Of a DNA stretch of 64,000 nucleotides, positions 40,439 to 49,799 are shown in pieces. Both the position numbers and the translations under genes were made by a program. The stretch spans positions 1 to 64,000 of the forward strand of contig NZ_JAINZW010000007.1 in the NCBI RefSeq assembly GCF_020026895.1, written 5' to 3'. The DNA is from Novilysobacter selenitireducens. Its GTDB lineage: Bacteria > Pseudomonadota > Gammaproteobacteria > Xanthomonadales > Xanthomonadaceae. The notes below the pieces were generated by a model. It saw only the letters and a list, made by a program, of their open reading frames with translations. It did not search any database and had not been told where the DNA came from. The first letter of the stretch is position 1; each line of letters starts with the position of its first letter.

Positions 40439-41731
40439 ATGACCCCCCGCGTGGCCGACACCGAATCCCGCGCACCCGATGCGCGGTCCGCGCCGTTCCT
40501 GGTCGTCGCGATGCTGAGCGTGGTGGCCCTGTGCTTCGGCTGGCAGGCGCTGGCGGCCCCGGTGCTGCAGGCGTCCCTGCCTGCGGCTGCGTTCTGGACG
40601 GTCCAGGTCTTCGCCCTGCTGGTGGCCACGGCCACGGCGGTTGCGTTCGCCCGCCAAGCCGCCCGTCCGACCGCCACCGCAGGCCTGATCGAGGCCAGCG
40701 AATGCGAGCGCCAGTTGCGCACGCTGGCCGAAGGCCTGCCGCTGGGCGTGCTGCTGGTGGAGGACGGACGCGTGTGCCACGCCAACCCGCTGGCGCTCGA
40801 CCAGCTTGGCCACGCCGGCCATGGCGCCCGCGACGGGTTCGATGCACGCGCGTTATTCGACGACGGTGCGACCGCAAGCGCCGCACTCGACGTCGACGCG
40901 CCGTTCGATGCCTGTGTCCAGTTGCGGCGCGGCGATGGCGCGGTGCTGCGAGCGCAGGTCAGTGCCAGCACGATCATGCTGGGCCGGACGCGCCGCCGAA
41001 TCCTTTTGCTGGCCGACCTCACCGAGGGCGACCGGCTGGCGGCCGACCTGGCACGCCAACGCGGCGAGCTGCAGGCGATGGGCCACCGGCTGATGACCGT
41101 GCAGGAAGACGAGCGGCGCTCGCTGTCGCGCGAACTGCACGACGACATCGGCCAGTCGATCACCGCCATCAAGATGTGCGCGATGGCGCTGGCCGACGAG
41201 GACGAAGCGCGGCGGCTGGAGACCATCGGCGAGATCACCGGCATCGCCGACGACACCGTCGCCAAGTTGCGCAACCTGTCGCTGCTGTTGCGTCCGCCGC
41301 AGCTCGATGCATTGGGGCTGGAAGCGGCCTTGCGCTGGCAGGCCGGCGCCATGTTCCGCAACGGCCGGCCCAAGGTCGAGCTGGACCTCGATCGCCTGGA
41401 ATCGCGACCGGCCCACGACGTCGAACAGGCGTGCTTCCGCATCGCGCAGGAAGCGATGACCAACGCCCTGCGCCACGCCGATGCCGGCACGGTGACGCTG
41501 CGCCTGCGCAACGGCGACGGCACCCTCAAGCTCGACATCCAGGATGACGGTCGCGGCTTCGACCCGCTGGCCGCGCGCGGGCTGGGGCTGGTCACGATGC
41601 GCGAGCGTGCCCAGCAGCTGGGCGGCGATGTCAGGATCGAACCGGCCCCGGACGGCGGCACGCGTGTGCGCGCGCACCTGCCGCTGCGCGCGGCCGGCGA
41701 TTCGGGAACGTCTGTGGGCGACAGCTACTGA
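40439..41731 (+). CDS. Orphan NarX/DegS-type sensor histidine kinase
   Basis: Membrane-bound kinase of 430 residues. Two helices (APFLVVAMLSVVALCFGWQA and AAFWTVQVFALLVATATAVA) are followed by a PAS-like domain (about 85-195). Next is an HisKA_3 domain with the phosphoacceptor His near 234 (RRSLSRELHDDIGQSITAIK). The HATPase_c domain has FRIAQEAMTNALRHADAGTV, DDGRGFD and GLGLVTMRERAQQLGG. Kinases of this type normally pair with a NarL/LuxR-type regulator, but none is in the window; the next gene is convergent. The ATG at 40439 excludes the terminator from the coding sequence. Confidence 0.88.
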   Translation: MTPRVADTESRAPDARSAPFLVVAMLSVVALCFGWQALAAPVLQASLPAAAFWTVQVFALLVATATAVAFARQAARPTATAGLIEASECERQLRTLAEGLPLGVLLVEDGRVCHANPLALDQLGHAGHGARDGFDARALFDDGATASAALDVDAPFDACVQLRRGDGAVLRAQVSASTIMLGRTRRRILLLADLTEGDRLAADLARQRGELQAMGHRLMTVQEDERRSLSRELHDDIGQSITAIKMCAMALADEDEARRLETIGEITGIADDTVAKLRNLSLLLRPPQLDALGLEAALRWQAGAMFRNGRPKVELDLDRLESRPAHDVEQACFRIAQEAMTNALRHADAGTVTLRLRNGDGTLKLDIQDDGRGFDPLAARGLGLVTMRERAQQLGGDVRIEPAPDGGTRVRAHLPLRAAGDSGTSVGDSY

Positions 41732-41820
41732 GGCGGGAACCTCAGGCGGGAGGCGCGCTGGTACGCGATTCGCACGGGCGGTCGCAGGCGCTACACGCGC
41801 CCGGCGCTGCCGCCGCCGAC

Positions 41821-42648
41821 CTAACGACGCGCCCGCGCCACCCACTGTCCCTGAGGGAGCCCGGCGGCCGCGCCCTGCACGCGCAGCATGGCGGCCTGCG
41901 CGAACCCCGCCCCGCGCATCGCCTCCAGCAAGGACCACCCGAAGTGGTGGAAGCACAACACGCCACCGCCCAGCGGGTCGCCGTGGTACTCGGGCTCGCC
42001 GTCGTGCACCACCTGTCCGTCGGGCGCGATGCGCGCGATCTGCCGGTGACCGGCCTGACGGTCGTGAAACGGCACCGTCAGCACCAGCACGCCGCCCGGC
42101 CGCAGCACGCGCGCGAACTCACGCAACCCGGCGGCGTAATCGGGCACGTGTTCCAGTACGTCGAGGCTGACGACGGCGTCGAGCGTCGCCGAATCGATCC
42201 GCAGCGCGGTGATGTCTTGGTGGCGTATCCAAGCCGGCACGCCCTGCCGCCATAGCCATGCGGACAGCCGCAGCCGGCGGCGCGGATCGCGGGCGAACTC
42301 GCTGCCATGAAGGGTTCGGACCCGGCCACGTAGCGCGACGAAGAAAGGACTGGCCTGCTCGGTCAGGTAGGTACGCGCGGTGTTTGGGTCAACGAGCGCC
42401 GACAGCAGGACGCGTGCCGCCGCACGTTGGCGCGCGTTGCAGCGGCAGCGCGGGCACAGCAAGCCTTCGCGCAGCGCACCGGCGTCGGCCAGCATGAAGT
42501 GGCCGGTGTGACCGAAGGCATCGCAGTTTCCATCGACACCACTCGCCGCGAGCGCGGCGTCGATGCAGGGCTGCTCGCCCTGTAGCACCGCTTCGCGGTC
42601 GCGCTCCCACTCGGCGGGCGAATGCCAGCCTCCCTCCGGCCCACTCAC
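41821..42648 (-). CDS. Class I SAM-dependent methyltransferase with N-terminal cysteine motif
   Basis: A 275-residue soluble protein. The C-terminal two thirds is a methyltransferase type 11-like fold, seen mainly in the acidic loop AVVSLDVLEHVPDYAAGLRE, FARVLRPGGVLVLTVPFHD and the late FHHFGWSLLEAMRGAGF. The N-terminal part holds CDAFGHTGHFMLA and LLCPRCRCNARQRAAARVLL, a metal-site-like C-P-x-C motif. The substrate is unknown; similar proteins often lie near glycan genes, but none are seen here. The start overlaps the stop of the upstream RNA methyltransferase by 4 bases. Confidence 0.8.
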   Translation of the reverse strand: MSGPEGGWHSPAEWERDREAVLQGEQPCIDAALAASGVDGNCDAFGHTGHFMLADAGALREGLLCPRCRCNARQRAAARVLLSALVDPNTARTYLTEQASPFFVALRGRVRTLHGSEFARDPRRRLRLSAWLWRQGVPAWIRHQDITALRIDSATLDAVVSLDVLEHVPDYAAGLREFARVLRPGGVLVLTVPFHDRQAGHRQIARIAPDGQVVHDGEPEYHGDPLGGGVLCFHHFGWSLLEAMRGAGFAQAAMLRVQGAAAGLPQGQWVARARR

Positions 42649-43475
42649 CGTCGGTTACGCCACGCGGCCAGTAGCACCGCGGTGGCGGCGGCGACGTTGA
42701 GGCTTTCCACCGCGCCACTGCCGGGAATCGACACGCGCAGGTCGCAGTCGGCAGCCAGCGTGCGGTCCATGCCTTCGCCTTCCGCGCCCATGACGTAGAC
42801 CAGCCGCCGCGGCAGCGGGCGTGCGAAGACGTCATCGCCGCCGTCCACCAACGTCGCCGCCAGGCTGAAGCCCGCCGCGCGCAGTGCGTCCATCGACGCC
42901 GGGGTGCTGTCCAGCCGCACCAGCGGCACCGCCTCCGCGCCGCCTTCGGCCACGCGCGCAGCGGCGCCGGTCACGTCCAGGCGGGCGTGTTCGGGCAGCA
43001 GGATGGCCGCGACGCCGAAGTGCGCGGCCGAGCGCAGGATCGCGCCGAAGTTGTGCGGGTTGCCGACGCCGTCCAGCCAGATCGCCAGTTGCGGACCTTC
43101 GGGCAGCGCGTCCAGCCACGCCTGCACGCCGGGCATCGGTTCGCGCAGCACGTCCGCCACCACGCCTTCGTGGTGCTGGCTGGCGGCGAGCTTCTGCAGG
43201 TCGCCGTCCTCGACGATGCGGTAGCCGACGCGGTGCGCGGCGCACCAGGCCAGCACTGGCTTGAGATCGGCCACGCGCGCCTGCGACAGGTACAGCTTGC
43301 GGATCGCGTCGGGCCGGCGCGCATGGACCGCGCGCACGGCGTTGAGCCCGTGGATGCGGACTTCGCGGCCAGCGCTGCGCACCTCGGCCGGCGCGCTGGG
43401 CGAAGGCGGCGCCGGCGCACGCGGGCGCGCCGGTGGCCGGCCGGAACGGTCCCAGGGATTGCGTGGTGCGCTCAT
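42645..43475 (-). CDS. TrmH/SpoU-family RNA 2'-O-methyltransferase
   Basis: A 276-residue SPOUT methyltransferase. After a disordered Arg/Pro-rich N-terminus (about 1-35), the RNA-binding substrate domain starts at IHGLNAVRAVHARRPDAIRK. The catalytic knot shows motif 1 IWLDGVGNPHNFGAILRSAA, motif 2 LVYVMGAEGEGMDR and motif 3 IPGSGAVESLNVAAATAVLL. Length and layout resemble RlmB and YfiF; the long basic N-terminus favours a YfiF-like member, so the RNA target is left open. Confidence 0.88.
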   Translation of the reverse strand: MSAPRNPWDRSGRPPARPRAPAPPSPSAPAEVRSAGREVRIHGLNAVRAVHARRPDAIRKLYLSQARVADLKPVLAWCAAHRVGYRIVEDGDLQKLAASQHHEGVVADVLREPMPGVQAWLDALPEGPQLAIWLDGVGNPHNFGAILRSAAHFGVAAILLPEHARLDVTGAAARVAEGGAEAVPLVRLDSTPASMDALRAAGFSLAATLVDGGDDVFARPLPRRLVYVMGAEGEGMDRTLAADCDLRVSIPGSGAVESLNVAAATAVLLAAWRNRR

Positions 43476-43485
43476 GCGGCGTCCG

Positions 43486-44970
43486 TCAGGGTCGCTCGGA
43501 CGGCGGCGGCGGCGGCGGTGCGGCCACCTCGCCGGTATCCACGCGGCGCTGCCAGAAGGTGGCGTTGCGGATACCCAGTGCCTCGGGCTCGAACACCGGG
43601 TCCAGCCCCGCCTTCTTCTGCCGCTCGTAGTCGCGCAGCGCCTGGAAGGCCGGCTTCTGCAGGATCAGGATGGCGATCAGGTTCAGCCACGCCATCAGGC
43701 CCACGCCGATGTCGCCCAGGCCCCACGCCAGCGACGCCGAGCGCACCGAGCCATAGGCCACCGCGGCCATGATGCCGACGCGCAGCGCCAGCGTCAGCCA
43801 CGGGCGGTGCACCCGGCGGTTGATGTAGGCGATATTCGTTTCGGCCATGTAGTAGTAGGCGACGATCGTGGTGAAAGCGAAGAACAGCAACGCCACTGCC
43901 ACGAACGGCGCGCCGAAGCCCGGCAGCACCGATTCCACCGACGCCTGCGCGAAGCCCGGTCCGGCCTCGATGCCCGGCAGCGCGTTGACGATCATCGCCC
44001 CGTCCGGCCCCTGCACGTTGTACATGCCGGTCGACAGGATCAGGAACGCCGTGGCCGAGCACACCAGCAGCGTGTCGACGTACACCGAGAACGCCTGCAC
44101 GTAGCCCTGCTTGGCCGGGTGCGTGACCTCGGCGGCCGCCGCAGCGTGCGGGCCAGTGCCCTGCCCGGCCTCGTTGGAGTAGATGCCGCGCTTGACGCCC
44201 CATTCGATGGCCAGGCCCAGCACCGCGCCGAAGCCGGCGTTCCAGCCGAACGCGCTGTCGATGATCAGCATGAACATCGCCGGCACGCGGTCGAGGTTCA
44301 GCGCCAGGATGCCGATCGCGATCAGCATGTACGCCAGCGCCATGAAGGGCACCGCGATCTGCGCGAAGTGGGCGATGCGCTTGACGCCGCCGAAGATGAT
44401 GAAGCCCAGTGCCACCACGACCACCGCGGCAGTGATCGCCGGGTTGATGTCCCAGGCATTGGTCATGCCCTGGGCGATCGAGTTGGCCTGCACGCCCGGC
44501 AGCAGCAGGCCGGTGGCGATGACCGTGACCAGCGCGAACAGCCACGCGTACCAGCGCACGCCCATGGCTTTTTCGATGTAGTACGCCGGGCCGCCGCGGT
44601 ACTGGCCGTTGTCGTCCTTTTCCTTGTAGATCTGCGCCAGCGTCGATTCCACATATGCCGTGGATGCGCCCAGGAACGCCACCACCCACATCCAGAACAC
44701 CGCGCCGGGGCCGCCGAAGGCAATGGCCGTGGCGACGCCGGCGATGTTGCCCGTACCCACCCGCCCTGACAGCGACATCGCGAGCGCCTGGAACGAAGAC
44801 ACGCCGGCCTGCGACGACTGGCCGCGGAAGATCAGGCGGACCATCTCGCCGAAGCCACGCACCTGCAGGAAGCGCGTGCGGATCGAGAAGTACAGGCCGG
44901 CACCCAGGCACAGGAAGATCAGTGCCGGGCTCCAGATGATGGCGTTGAGCGAGTTGACCAGGGCTTCCAC
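43486..44970 (-). CDS. Alanine/glycine:cation symporter (AGCS family)
   Basis: Integral membrane transporter of 494 residues that imports alanine or glycine with sodium or protons. Family signatures are FQALAMSLSGRVGTGNIAGV, FGGPGAVFWMWVVAFLGAST, YKEKDDNGQYRGGPAYYIEK and RGIYSNEAGQGTGPHAAAAA. Around ten to eleven helices fit the family. The GTG at 44970 (read V-E-A-L-V-N-S-L) is chosen as the start, since the frame upstream to 45072 encodes Arg-rich sequence with no counterpart. A Pro-rich tail (APPPPPPSERP) ends the protein. The 172 bases upstream contain no repeat. Confidence 0.92.
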   Translation of the reverse strand: MEALVNSLNAIIWSPALIFLCLGAGLYFSIRTRFLQVRGFGEMVRLIFRGQSSQAGVSSFQALAMSLSGRVGTGNIAGVATAIAFGGPGAVFWMWVVAFLGASTAYVESTLAQIYKEKDDNGQYRGGPAYYIEKAMGVRWYAWLFALVTVIATGLLLPGVQANSIAQGMTNAWDINPAITAAVVVVALGFIIFGGVKRIAHFAQIAVPFMALAYMLIAIGILALNLDRVPAMFMLIIDSAFGWNAGFGAVLGLAIEWGVKRGIYSNEAGQGTGPHAAAAAEVTHPAKQGYVQAFSVYVDTLLVCSATAFLILSTGMYNVQGPDGAMIVNALPGIEAGPGFAQASVESVLPGFGAPFVAVALLFFAFTTIVAYYYMAETNIAYINRRVHRPWLTLALRVGIMAAVAYGSVRSASLAWGLGDIGVGLMAWLNLIAILILQKPAFQALRDYERQKKAGLDPVFEPEALGIRNATFWQRRVDTGEVAAPPPPPPSERP

Positions 44971-45142
44971 GTGTCGATGTCCCCCATTGCAGTGCGGATC
45001 GGGCTGCACGCACCGCACGGGTGCGCACGCAAGCGGCCACGATACCTGCAATCGGCGCGGGCGACGACGCACGCCAGGCCGCCGCCACCGGACAAGCGCC
45101 CGCGCCTACCCGGGCAACACAGGCCGCTTCAGCGCGCGGGCG

Positions 45143-48100
45143 TCAGGCCAGCCCGCCCGCGTCCGGCGTCTCGGCTTCCAGCTTCTCCAGCTTCTGCGCC
45201 ACCGCGTTGGGCGAGCGCGTGTACGGCGCGAGCAACGTGTAGAACACCGGCACCACGAACAGCGACAGCAGGGTCGAGAACGCGACGCCGGCGATCACCA
45301 CCACGCCGATGGTGGCGCGGCTGGCCGAGCCGGGGCCGCCCGCCAGCACCAGCGGCAGCGCACCGGCAATGGTCGCGATCGACGTCATCAGGATCGGGCG
45401 CAGGCGCACGCCGGCCGACTCGACAATGGCCTGGTGGACCGACCGCCCTTCGTCGCGCAGCTGGTTGGCGAACTCCACGATCAGGATGCCGTTCTTGGCC
45501 GCCAGGCCCACCAGCATCACGATGCCGATCTGGCTGAACAGGTTGAGCGTGCCGCCGGTCACCGCCAGGCCGATCAGCGCGCCGAGCACGCCCAGCGGCA
45601 CCGTCAGCATGATCACCAGCGGGTGGATGAAGCTCTCGAACTGCGCGGCCAGCACCAGGTACACCACCAGCAGCGCCAGGGTGAAGGTCAGCAGCACCGC
45701 GCCGCCGGCCTTCTGGTACTCGCGCGACTCGCCCTTCCAGTCGATCTGCGCGTACTCGGGCAGTTCTTGCTCGACCGTGCTGTTGAGGAACTCCAGCGCC
45801 TCGCCCATCGTGTAGCCCGGTGCCAGGCCGGCACTGATGGTGATCGCGCGCAGGCGGTTGAAGCGGTTGAGGCTGCCGGCCTCGGCGAGTTCGGTGAGCG
45901 TGACCAGGTTGGACAGCGGGACCAGCGCGCCATCGCGCGAGCGCACCTCGATCGCGGAAAGGTCGGCGGGGCTGGCGCGGCCGTCGCGGCCGGCCTGCAC
46001 GATGACGTCGTACTCCTCGCCGTCCTGCACGAAGGTCGTGACCTGCCGGCTGCCCATCATCGTTTCCAGCGCGCGGCCGATCTCCGTCACGCTGACGCCC
46101 AGGTCGGCGGCGCGCTGGCGGTCGATCTGCACGCGCATCTGCGGACGGGTTTCCTTGTAGTCCGAATCCACCGAGAAGAAGCCTGGGTTGTCTTCCATCC
46201 GGGCCATCATCGTGTCGCGCCACTGCGCGATCTCGGCGTACTCGGGGCCGCCGAGCACGATCTGGATCGGCTGGCCGCGGCTGCCGACCAGGCCACCGCC
46301 CACACGTGGCTGCGCCTGCACGCCCGTCAGCTGGCCCAGGTCGGCACGCAGCGAGTCGGCGACCTCGGCCGTGCTCTGCTCGCGCTCGTTCCAGTCCTGC
46401 AGGAACACGATCACGTTGCCGGTGTGCATTTCCTCGCTGGCGCCCCAGCCACCCGGCGCGCGCGTGTTGTAGCGGCGGATCGCCCTGCCCTCGCCGGCGT
46501 GCTGGGCCATGACCCGCTCCACCTGCTGGACCTGGCCGACCGTGTAGTCGAAGCCCGCACCTTCCGGCCCCTGGATCGAGATGAAGAACGCGCCGCGATC
46601 TTCTGCAGGCGCCAGTTCCGACGGCACCCACTTCACCAGGCCCCAGGTCGCGGCCACGGCCGCCAGCATCAGCGCGGCGAACAGCCAGTGCCGCTCGACG
46701 TTTCGCTCCAGCACGCTCCGATAACGACGCGTCACGCCGTCCAGGCGCGCGTTGACCCAGCGATTGACGCGGGTCGACTTCTCCTCGCTGTGCGGCCGTA
46801 CCAGCTTCGACGCCATCATCGGCGTCAGCGTCAGTGCAACGAACGCCGACAGCGCCACCGCACCGGCCAGCGCGACCGACAGCTCGCGGAACAGACGGCC
46901 GGTGTTGCCTTCCATGAAGCCCACCGGCAGGAACACCGCGACCAGCACGGTGGTGGTGGCGATCACGGCGAACGCGACCTGGCGGGTGCCGCGGCGCGCG
47001 GCAACCAGGCGCGGCTCGCCCAGGTCGGCGCGGCGCTGGATGTTCTCGAGCACCACGATGGCGTCGTCCACCACCAGGCCGATCGACAGCACCAGCGCCA
47101 GCAGGGTGAGCAGGTTGATCGAGTAGTCGAACAGGTACAGCGGAATGAATGCGGCGATCAGGCAGACCGGCACCGTCAGTGCCGGGATCAACGCGGCGCG
47201 CAAGCTGCCCAGGAACAGCCAGATCACGATCAGCACCAGCGCGATCGCCTCGGCCAGCGTCCAGTACACGCGCTCGATCGACGCCTCGATGAACAGCGTG
47301 TCGTCGAAGGCCACGAAGATGTCGGTGCCTTCCGGCAGCGTCTTCTGGATCTCCTCGGCCTGCGCACGCGCCGCGCGCGTCACGTCCAGCGCGTTGGCCG
47401 TGGACGTCTTGATGATGCCGAGGCCGATGTTGGGCTCGCCGTTGCTCTTGTAGTAGGCGCGGCGCTCGGCCGATGCCAGCTCGACCTGGGCGATGTCGCC
47501 GATGCGCACCACGTAGCCGTCGGCGCCGGCGCGGATCGGGATCTGCGCGAAGTCTTGCGGCTCGACGTAGTCGCGCGCCACGCGCAGTGTGAAATCACGG
47601 TTTTCCGACTCGATGCGGCCGGCCGGCAACTCGACGTTCTCGGCGCGCAGGGCAGCCTCGACGTCGCTGGCGGTGATGCCGCGCGCGGCCATCGCCGCAC
47701 TGTCGAGCCAGATGCGCATGGCGTAGCGCTGCTGGCCGCCGATCTGCACGCGCGCCACGCCGTCCAGGCTGGACAGGCGATCGACGATGTAGCGCTCGGC
47801 GTAATCGGACAGCTGCAGGCTGTCCATGTTGGTCGAGCTCATGTTGAGCCAGATGACCGTGTCCGAGTCGCTGTCGGCCTTCTCGACTTCGGGCGGATCG
47901 GCTTCCTGCGGCAGGCGGTCGGCAATGCCGCTGATGGCATCGCGCACGTCGTTGGCGGCCGCCTCGATGTCGCGTTCCAGCGTGAACTCCAGCGTGACGC
48001 CGGCCCGCCCATTGCGGCTGTTGGACTGGATCGTCTCGATGCCCTCGATCCCCGACAGCGCATCCTCCAGCACCTGCGTGATGCGCGTCTCCACTACCGC

Positions 48101-48268
48101 GGCGGACGCGCCGGGGTAGTTGACGTCCACCGACACGATCGGCGGGTCGATCGCCGGCAGCTCGCGTAGCGTCAGGCGGCTGAACGCCATGACGCCCAGG
48201 ACGATGAGCAGCAGGCTCATCACCGTGGCGAACACGGGGCGGCGGATGGAGAGGTCGGAGACGTTCAT
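45143..48268 (-). CDS. RND multidrug efflux permease (HAE1 family)
   Basis: Inner membrane RND pump subunit of 1041 residues, the family size. The N-terminus MNVSDLSIRRPVFATVMSLL is standard. Helix 4 contains the proton-relay aspartates in LALVLSIGLVVDDAIVVLEN, and FALTLTPM-type motif D is present (VALTLTPMMASKLVRP). Two large periplasmic loops and a second repeat half (GLAAKNGILIVEFANQLRDE) follow. The adaptor gene lies 3 bases upstream. An outer membrane channel gene is not in the window, so TolC/OprM elsewhere is presumably shared. Substrates cannot be told from sequence. Confidence 0.95.
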   Translation of the reverse strand: MNVSDLSIRRPVFATVMSLLLIVLGVMAFSRLTLRELPAIDPPIVSVDVNYPGASAAVVETRITQVLEDALSGIEGIETIQSNSRNGRAGVTLEFTLERDIEAAANDVRDAISGIADRLPQEADPPEVEKADSDSDTVIWLNMSSTNMDSLQLSDYAERYIVDRLSSLDGVARVQIGGQQRYAMRIWLDSAAMAARGITASDVEAALRAENVELPAGRIESENRDFTLRVARDYVEPQDFAQIPIRAGADGYVVRIGDIAQVELASAERRAYYKSNGEPNIGLGIIKTSTANALDVTRAARAQAEEIQKTLPEGTDIFVAFDDTLFIEASIERVYWTLAEAIALVLIVIWLFLGSLRAALIPALTVPVCLIAAFIPLYLFDYSINLLTLLALVLSIGLVVDDAIVVLENIQRRADLGEPRLVAARRGTRQVAFAVIATTTVLVAVFLPVGFMEGNTGRLFRELSVALAGAVALSAFVALTLTPMMASKLVRPHSEEKSTRVNRWVNARLDGVTRRYRSVLERNVERHWLFAALMLAAVAATWGLVKWVPSELAPAEDRGAFFISIQGPEGAGFDYTVGQVQQVERVMAQHAGEGRAIRRYNTRAPGGWGASEEMHTGNVIVFLQDWNEREQSTAEVADSLRADLGQLTGVQAQPRVGGGLVGSRGQPIQIVLGGPEYAEIAQWRDTMMARMEDNPGFFSVDSDYKETRPQMRVQIDRQRAADLGVSVTEIGRALETMMGSRQVTTFVQDGEEYDVIVQAGRDGRASPADLSAIEVRSRDGALVPLSNLVTLTELAEAGSLNRFNRLRAITISAGLAPGYTMGEALEFLNSTVEQELPEYAQIDWKGESREYQKAGGAVLLTFTLALLVVYLVLAAQFESFIHPLVIMLTVPLGVLGALIGLAVTGGTLNLFSQIGIVMLVGLAAKNGILIVEFANQLRDEGRSVHQAIVESAGVRLRPILMTSIATIAGALPLVLAGGPGSASRATIGVVVIAGVAFSTLLSLFVVPVFYTLLAPYTRSPNAVAQKLEKLEAETPDAGGLA

Positions 48269-48271
48269 GGA

Positions 48272-49504
48272 TCAGTCCCGGTCGGCGGGTGCGGGCTGCG
48301 CGGGCGCCTGCGACGACGGCGCCGCGGCGTCTTCACCACGCGCCTCGTCGCCATTGCTGCCCGCGGCATCGGCCGCTGGCGTCGCCGGAATGGCCCGGCC
48401 CGGACCGCTGTCGCGGCCATCGGCCGGGGACACGGCTGCGGGTGCGCGCGGCTCGGCCCGCGAGACGGTGCCCTCCTCGATGCGGTCGCCCGGCCGCAAC
48501 TTGCCGGTGCCGTCGACCACGATACGGTCGCCCGGGACCAGTCCCTCGGTCACTTCGGCCAGGCCTTCGCGGCGCGCGCCGACCGTCACCGTCGCCTGCG
48601 TCACCGTGTCGTCCTCGCCGACGCGCCAGACATAGGAACGGCTGCCGACCTGGACGATGGCGATCTCCGGGATCACCAGCGCCTCGCGCTCGGGCCGGCT
48701 GAGCACGATCTGCACCAGCATGCCCGGACGCAGCAGGTTGTCGGGGTTGGCGAAATCGCCGCGCACCGTCACCGCGCGGGTGGCGGGGTCGACCCGCGAA
48801 TCGATGGTGCTGACCACGCCTTCGAAGGTGCGGGCCGGATAGGCGGCGGTGGTGCCGCGCAGCAACTGGCCCTCGCCCAGCACCGCAAGCGCGGTTTCCG
48901 GCACGGGGAAGTCCACGTACACGCGGTCGATGTCGTCGAGCGTGGCGATGGGCGTGCCCGGCGTCACCAGCGCTCCAGGGCTGACCTGGCGAAGACCCAG
49001 CACGCCGGAAAAGGGTGCACGCACGACGCGGTCGGCGAGCTGCGCGCGGATCTGCGCCACACGGGCGTTGGCGGCGTCGCGCGCGGCGCGTTGCGCATCC
49101 AGCGACGAGCGCGCAATGAGTTGCTGCGACGCCAGCTCCTCCTGGCGGCGGAACAGCTGGGTGGCCTCATTGGCGGCCGTCTGCGCCTCGCGCAATTGCG
49201 CCTGCTGGGCCTGGCCGCTCAACGTCACCAGTGGCGCGCCCGCACGGACCCGGTCGCCGCTGTCGAAGTGCACGTCCGTCACCGTCTCGCTGACCTTGGC
49301 CGTGACCGTGACCGACTCGCGCGCCGTCACCGTGCCCAGCGCCTGCACCGTGTCGCTCCACGGCCGCATGCGCACCTGCTCGGTCGTCACAGGCACCGCC
49401 CGGTCGCCCCCGCCGCCCTGCGCCGCTTCATTGTTGCCACAGGCCGCCAGGGCCAAAGAAAGTACAAGGGCGCCGATGGCACCGAAACGGGAGTGGGGTC
49501 GCAT
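48272..49504 (-). CDS. RND efflux periplasmic adaptor lipoprotein
   Basis: Membrane fusion protein of 410 residues that bridges the RND pump and outer membrane channel. A lipoprotein signal (ALVLSLALAACGNN) anchors it to the inner membrane. The barrel-sandwich and alpha-hairpin region (TARESVTVTAKVSETVTDVH, FDSGDRVRAGAPLVTLSGQA, RVVRAPFSGVLGLRQVSPGA) and beta-barrel domains follow. The last 70 residues are Ala/Pro-rich. The ATG at 49504 follows GAGAGAGG; the frame open upstream to 49837 encodes no signal peptide and is rejected. It is the first gene of the pump operon, and no regulator gene is adjacent. Confidence 0.93.
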   Translation of the reverse strand: MRPHSRFGAIGALVLSLALAACGNNEAAQGGGGDRAVPVTTEQVRMRPWSDTVQALGTVTARESVTVTAKVSETVTDVHFDSGDRVRAGAPLVTLSGQAQQAQLREAQTAANEATQLFRRQEELASQQLIARSSLDAQRAARDAANARVAQIRAQLADRVVRAPFSGVLGLRQVSPGALVTPGTPIATLDDIDRVYVDFPVPETALAVLGEGQLLRGTTAAYPARTFEGVVSTIDSRVDPATRAVTVRGDFANPDNLLRPGMLVQIVLSRPEREALVIPEIAIVQVGSRSYVWRVGEDDTVTQATVTVGARREGLAEVTEGLVPGDRIVVDGTGKLRPGDRIEEGTVSRAEPRAPAAVSPADGRDSGPGRAIPATPAADAAGSNGDEARGEDAAAPSSQAPAQPAPADRD

Positions 49505-49799
49505 GCCTCTCTCTGAACGGGAGTGGTGGGGGGACAGCAAGCGCGGCAGTGTAGCCAAGGGGGTGTAACGCCCGCGTGGGCCAAAGGTTGACAGCCGATC
49601 GCGCAAAGCCCGGAGGGGCAATGTCGACGGTGGCATCGCGACAGCCGCGCCGGCCCGGGCGGCCCGGACGCGGCGTGGATACCCGCCTGCGCCCATGGCC
49701 CCCGCACGGCCAGCGTGCCGTTCGCCATGCAGGTACGCTGGAGCGGCCGTTCCGGATTCAGACCCCCGCTTCGCTCCCCCTCCCCACGCGAGCCCCGCC

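Noticed and set aside
44660-48169. Plus-strand open frame of 1169 codons across the RND pump
   Set aside because: Complement of a full-length RND permease; no domain can be recognised in the frame.
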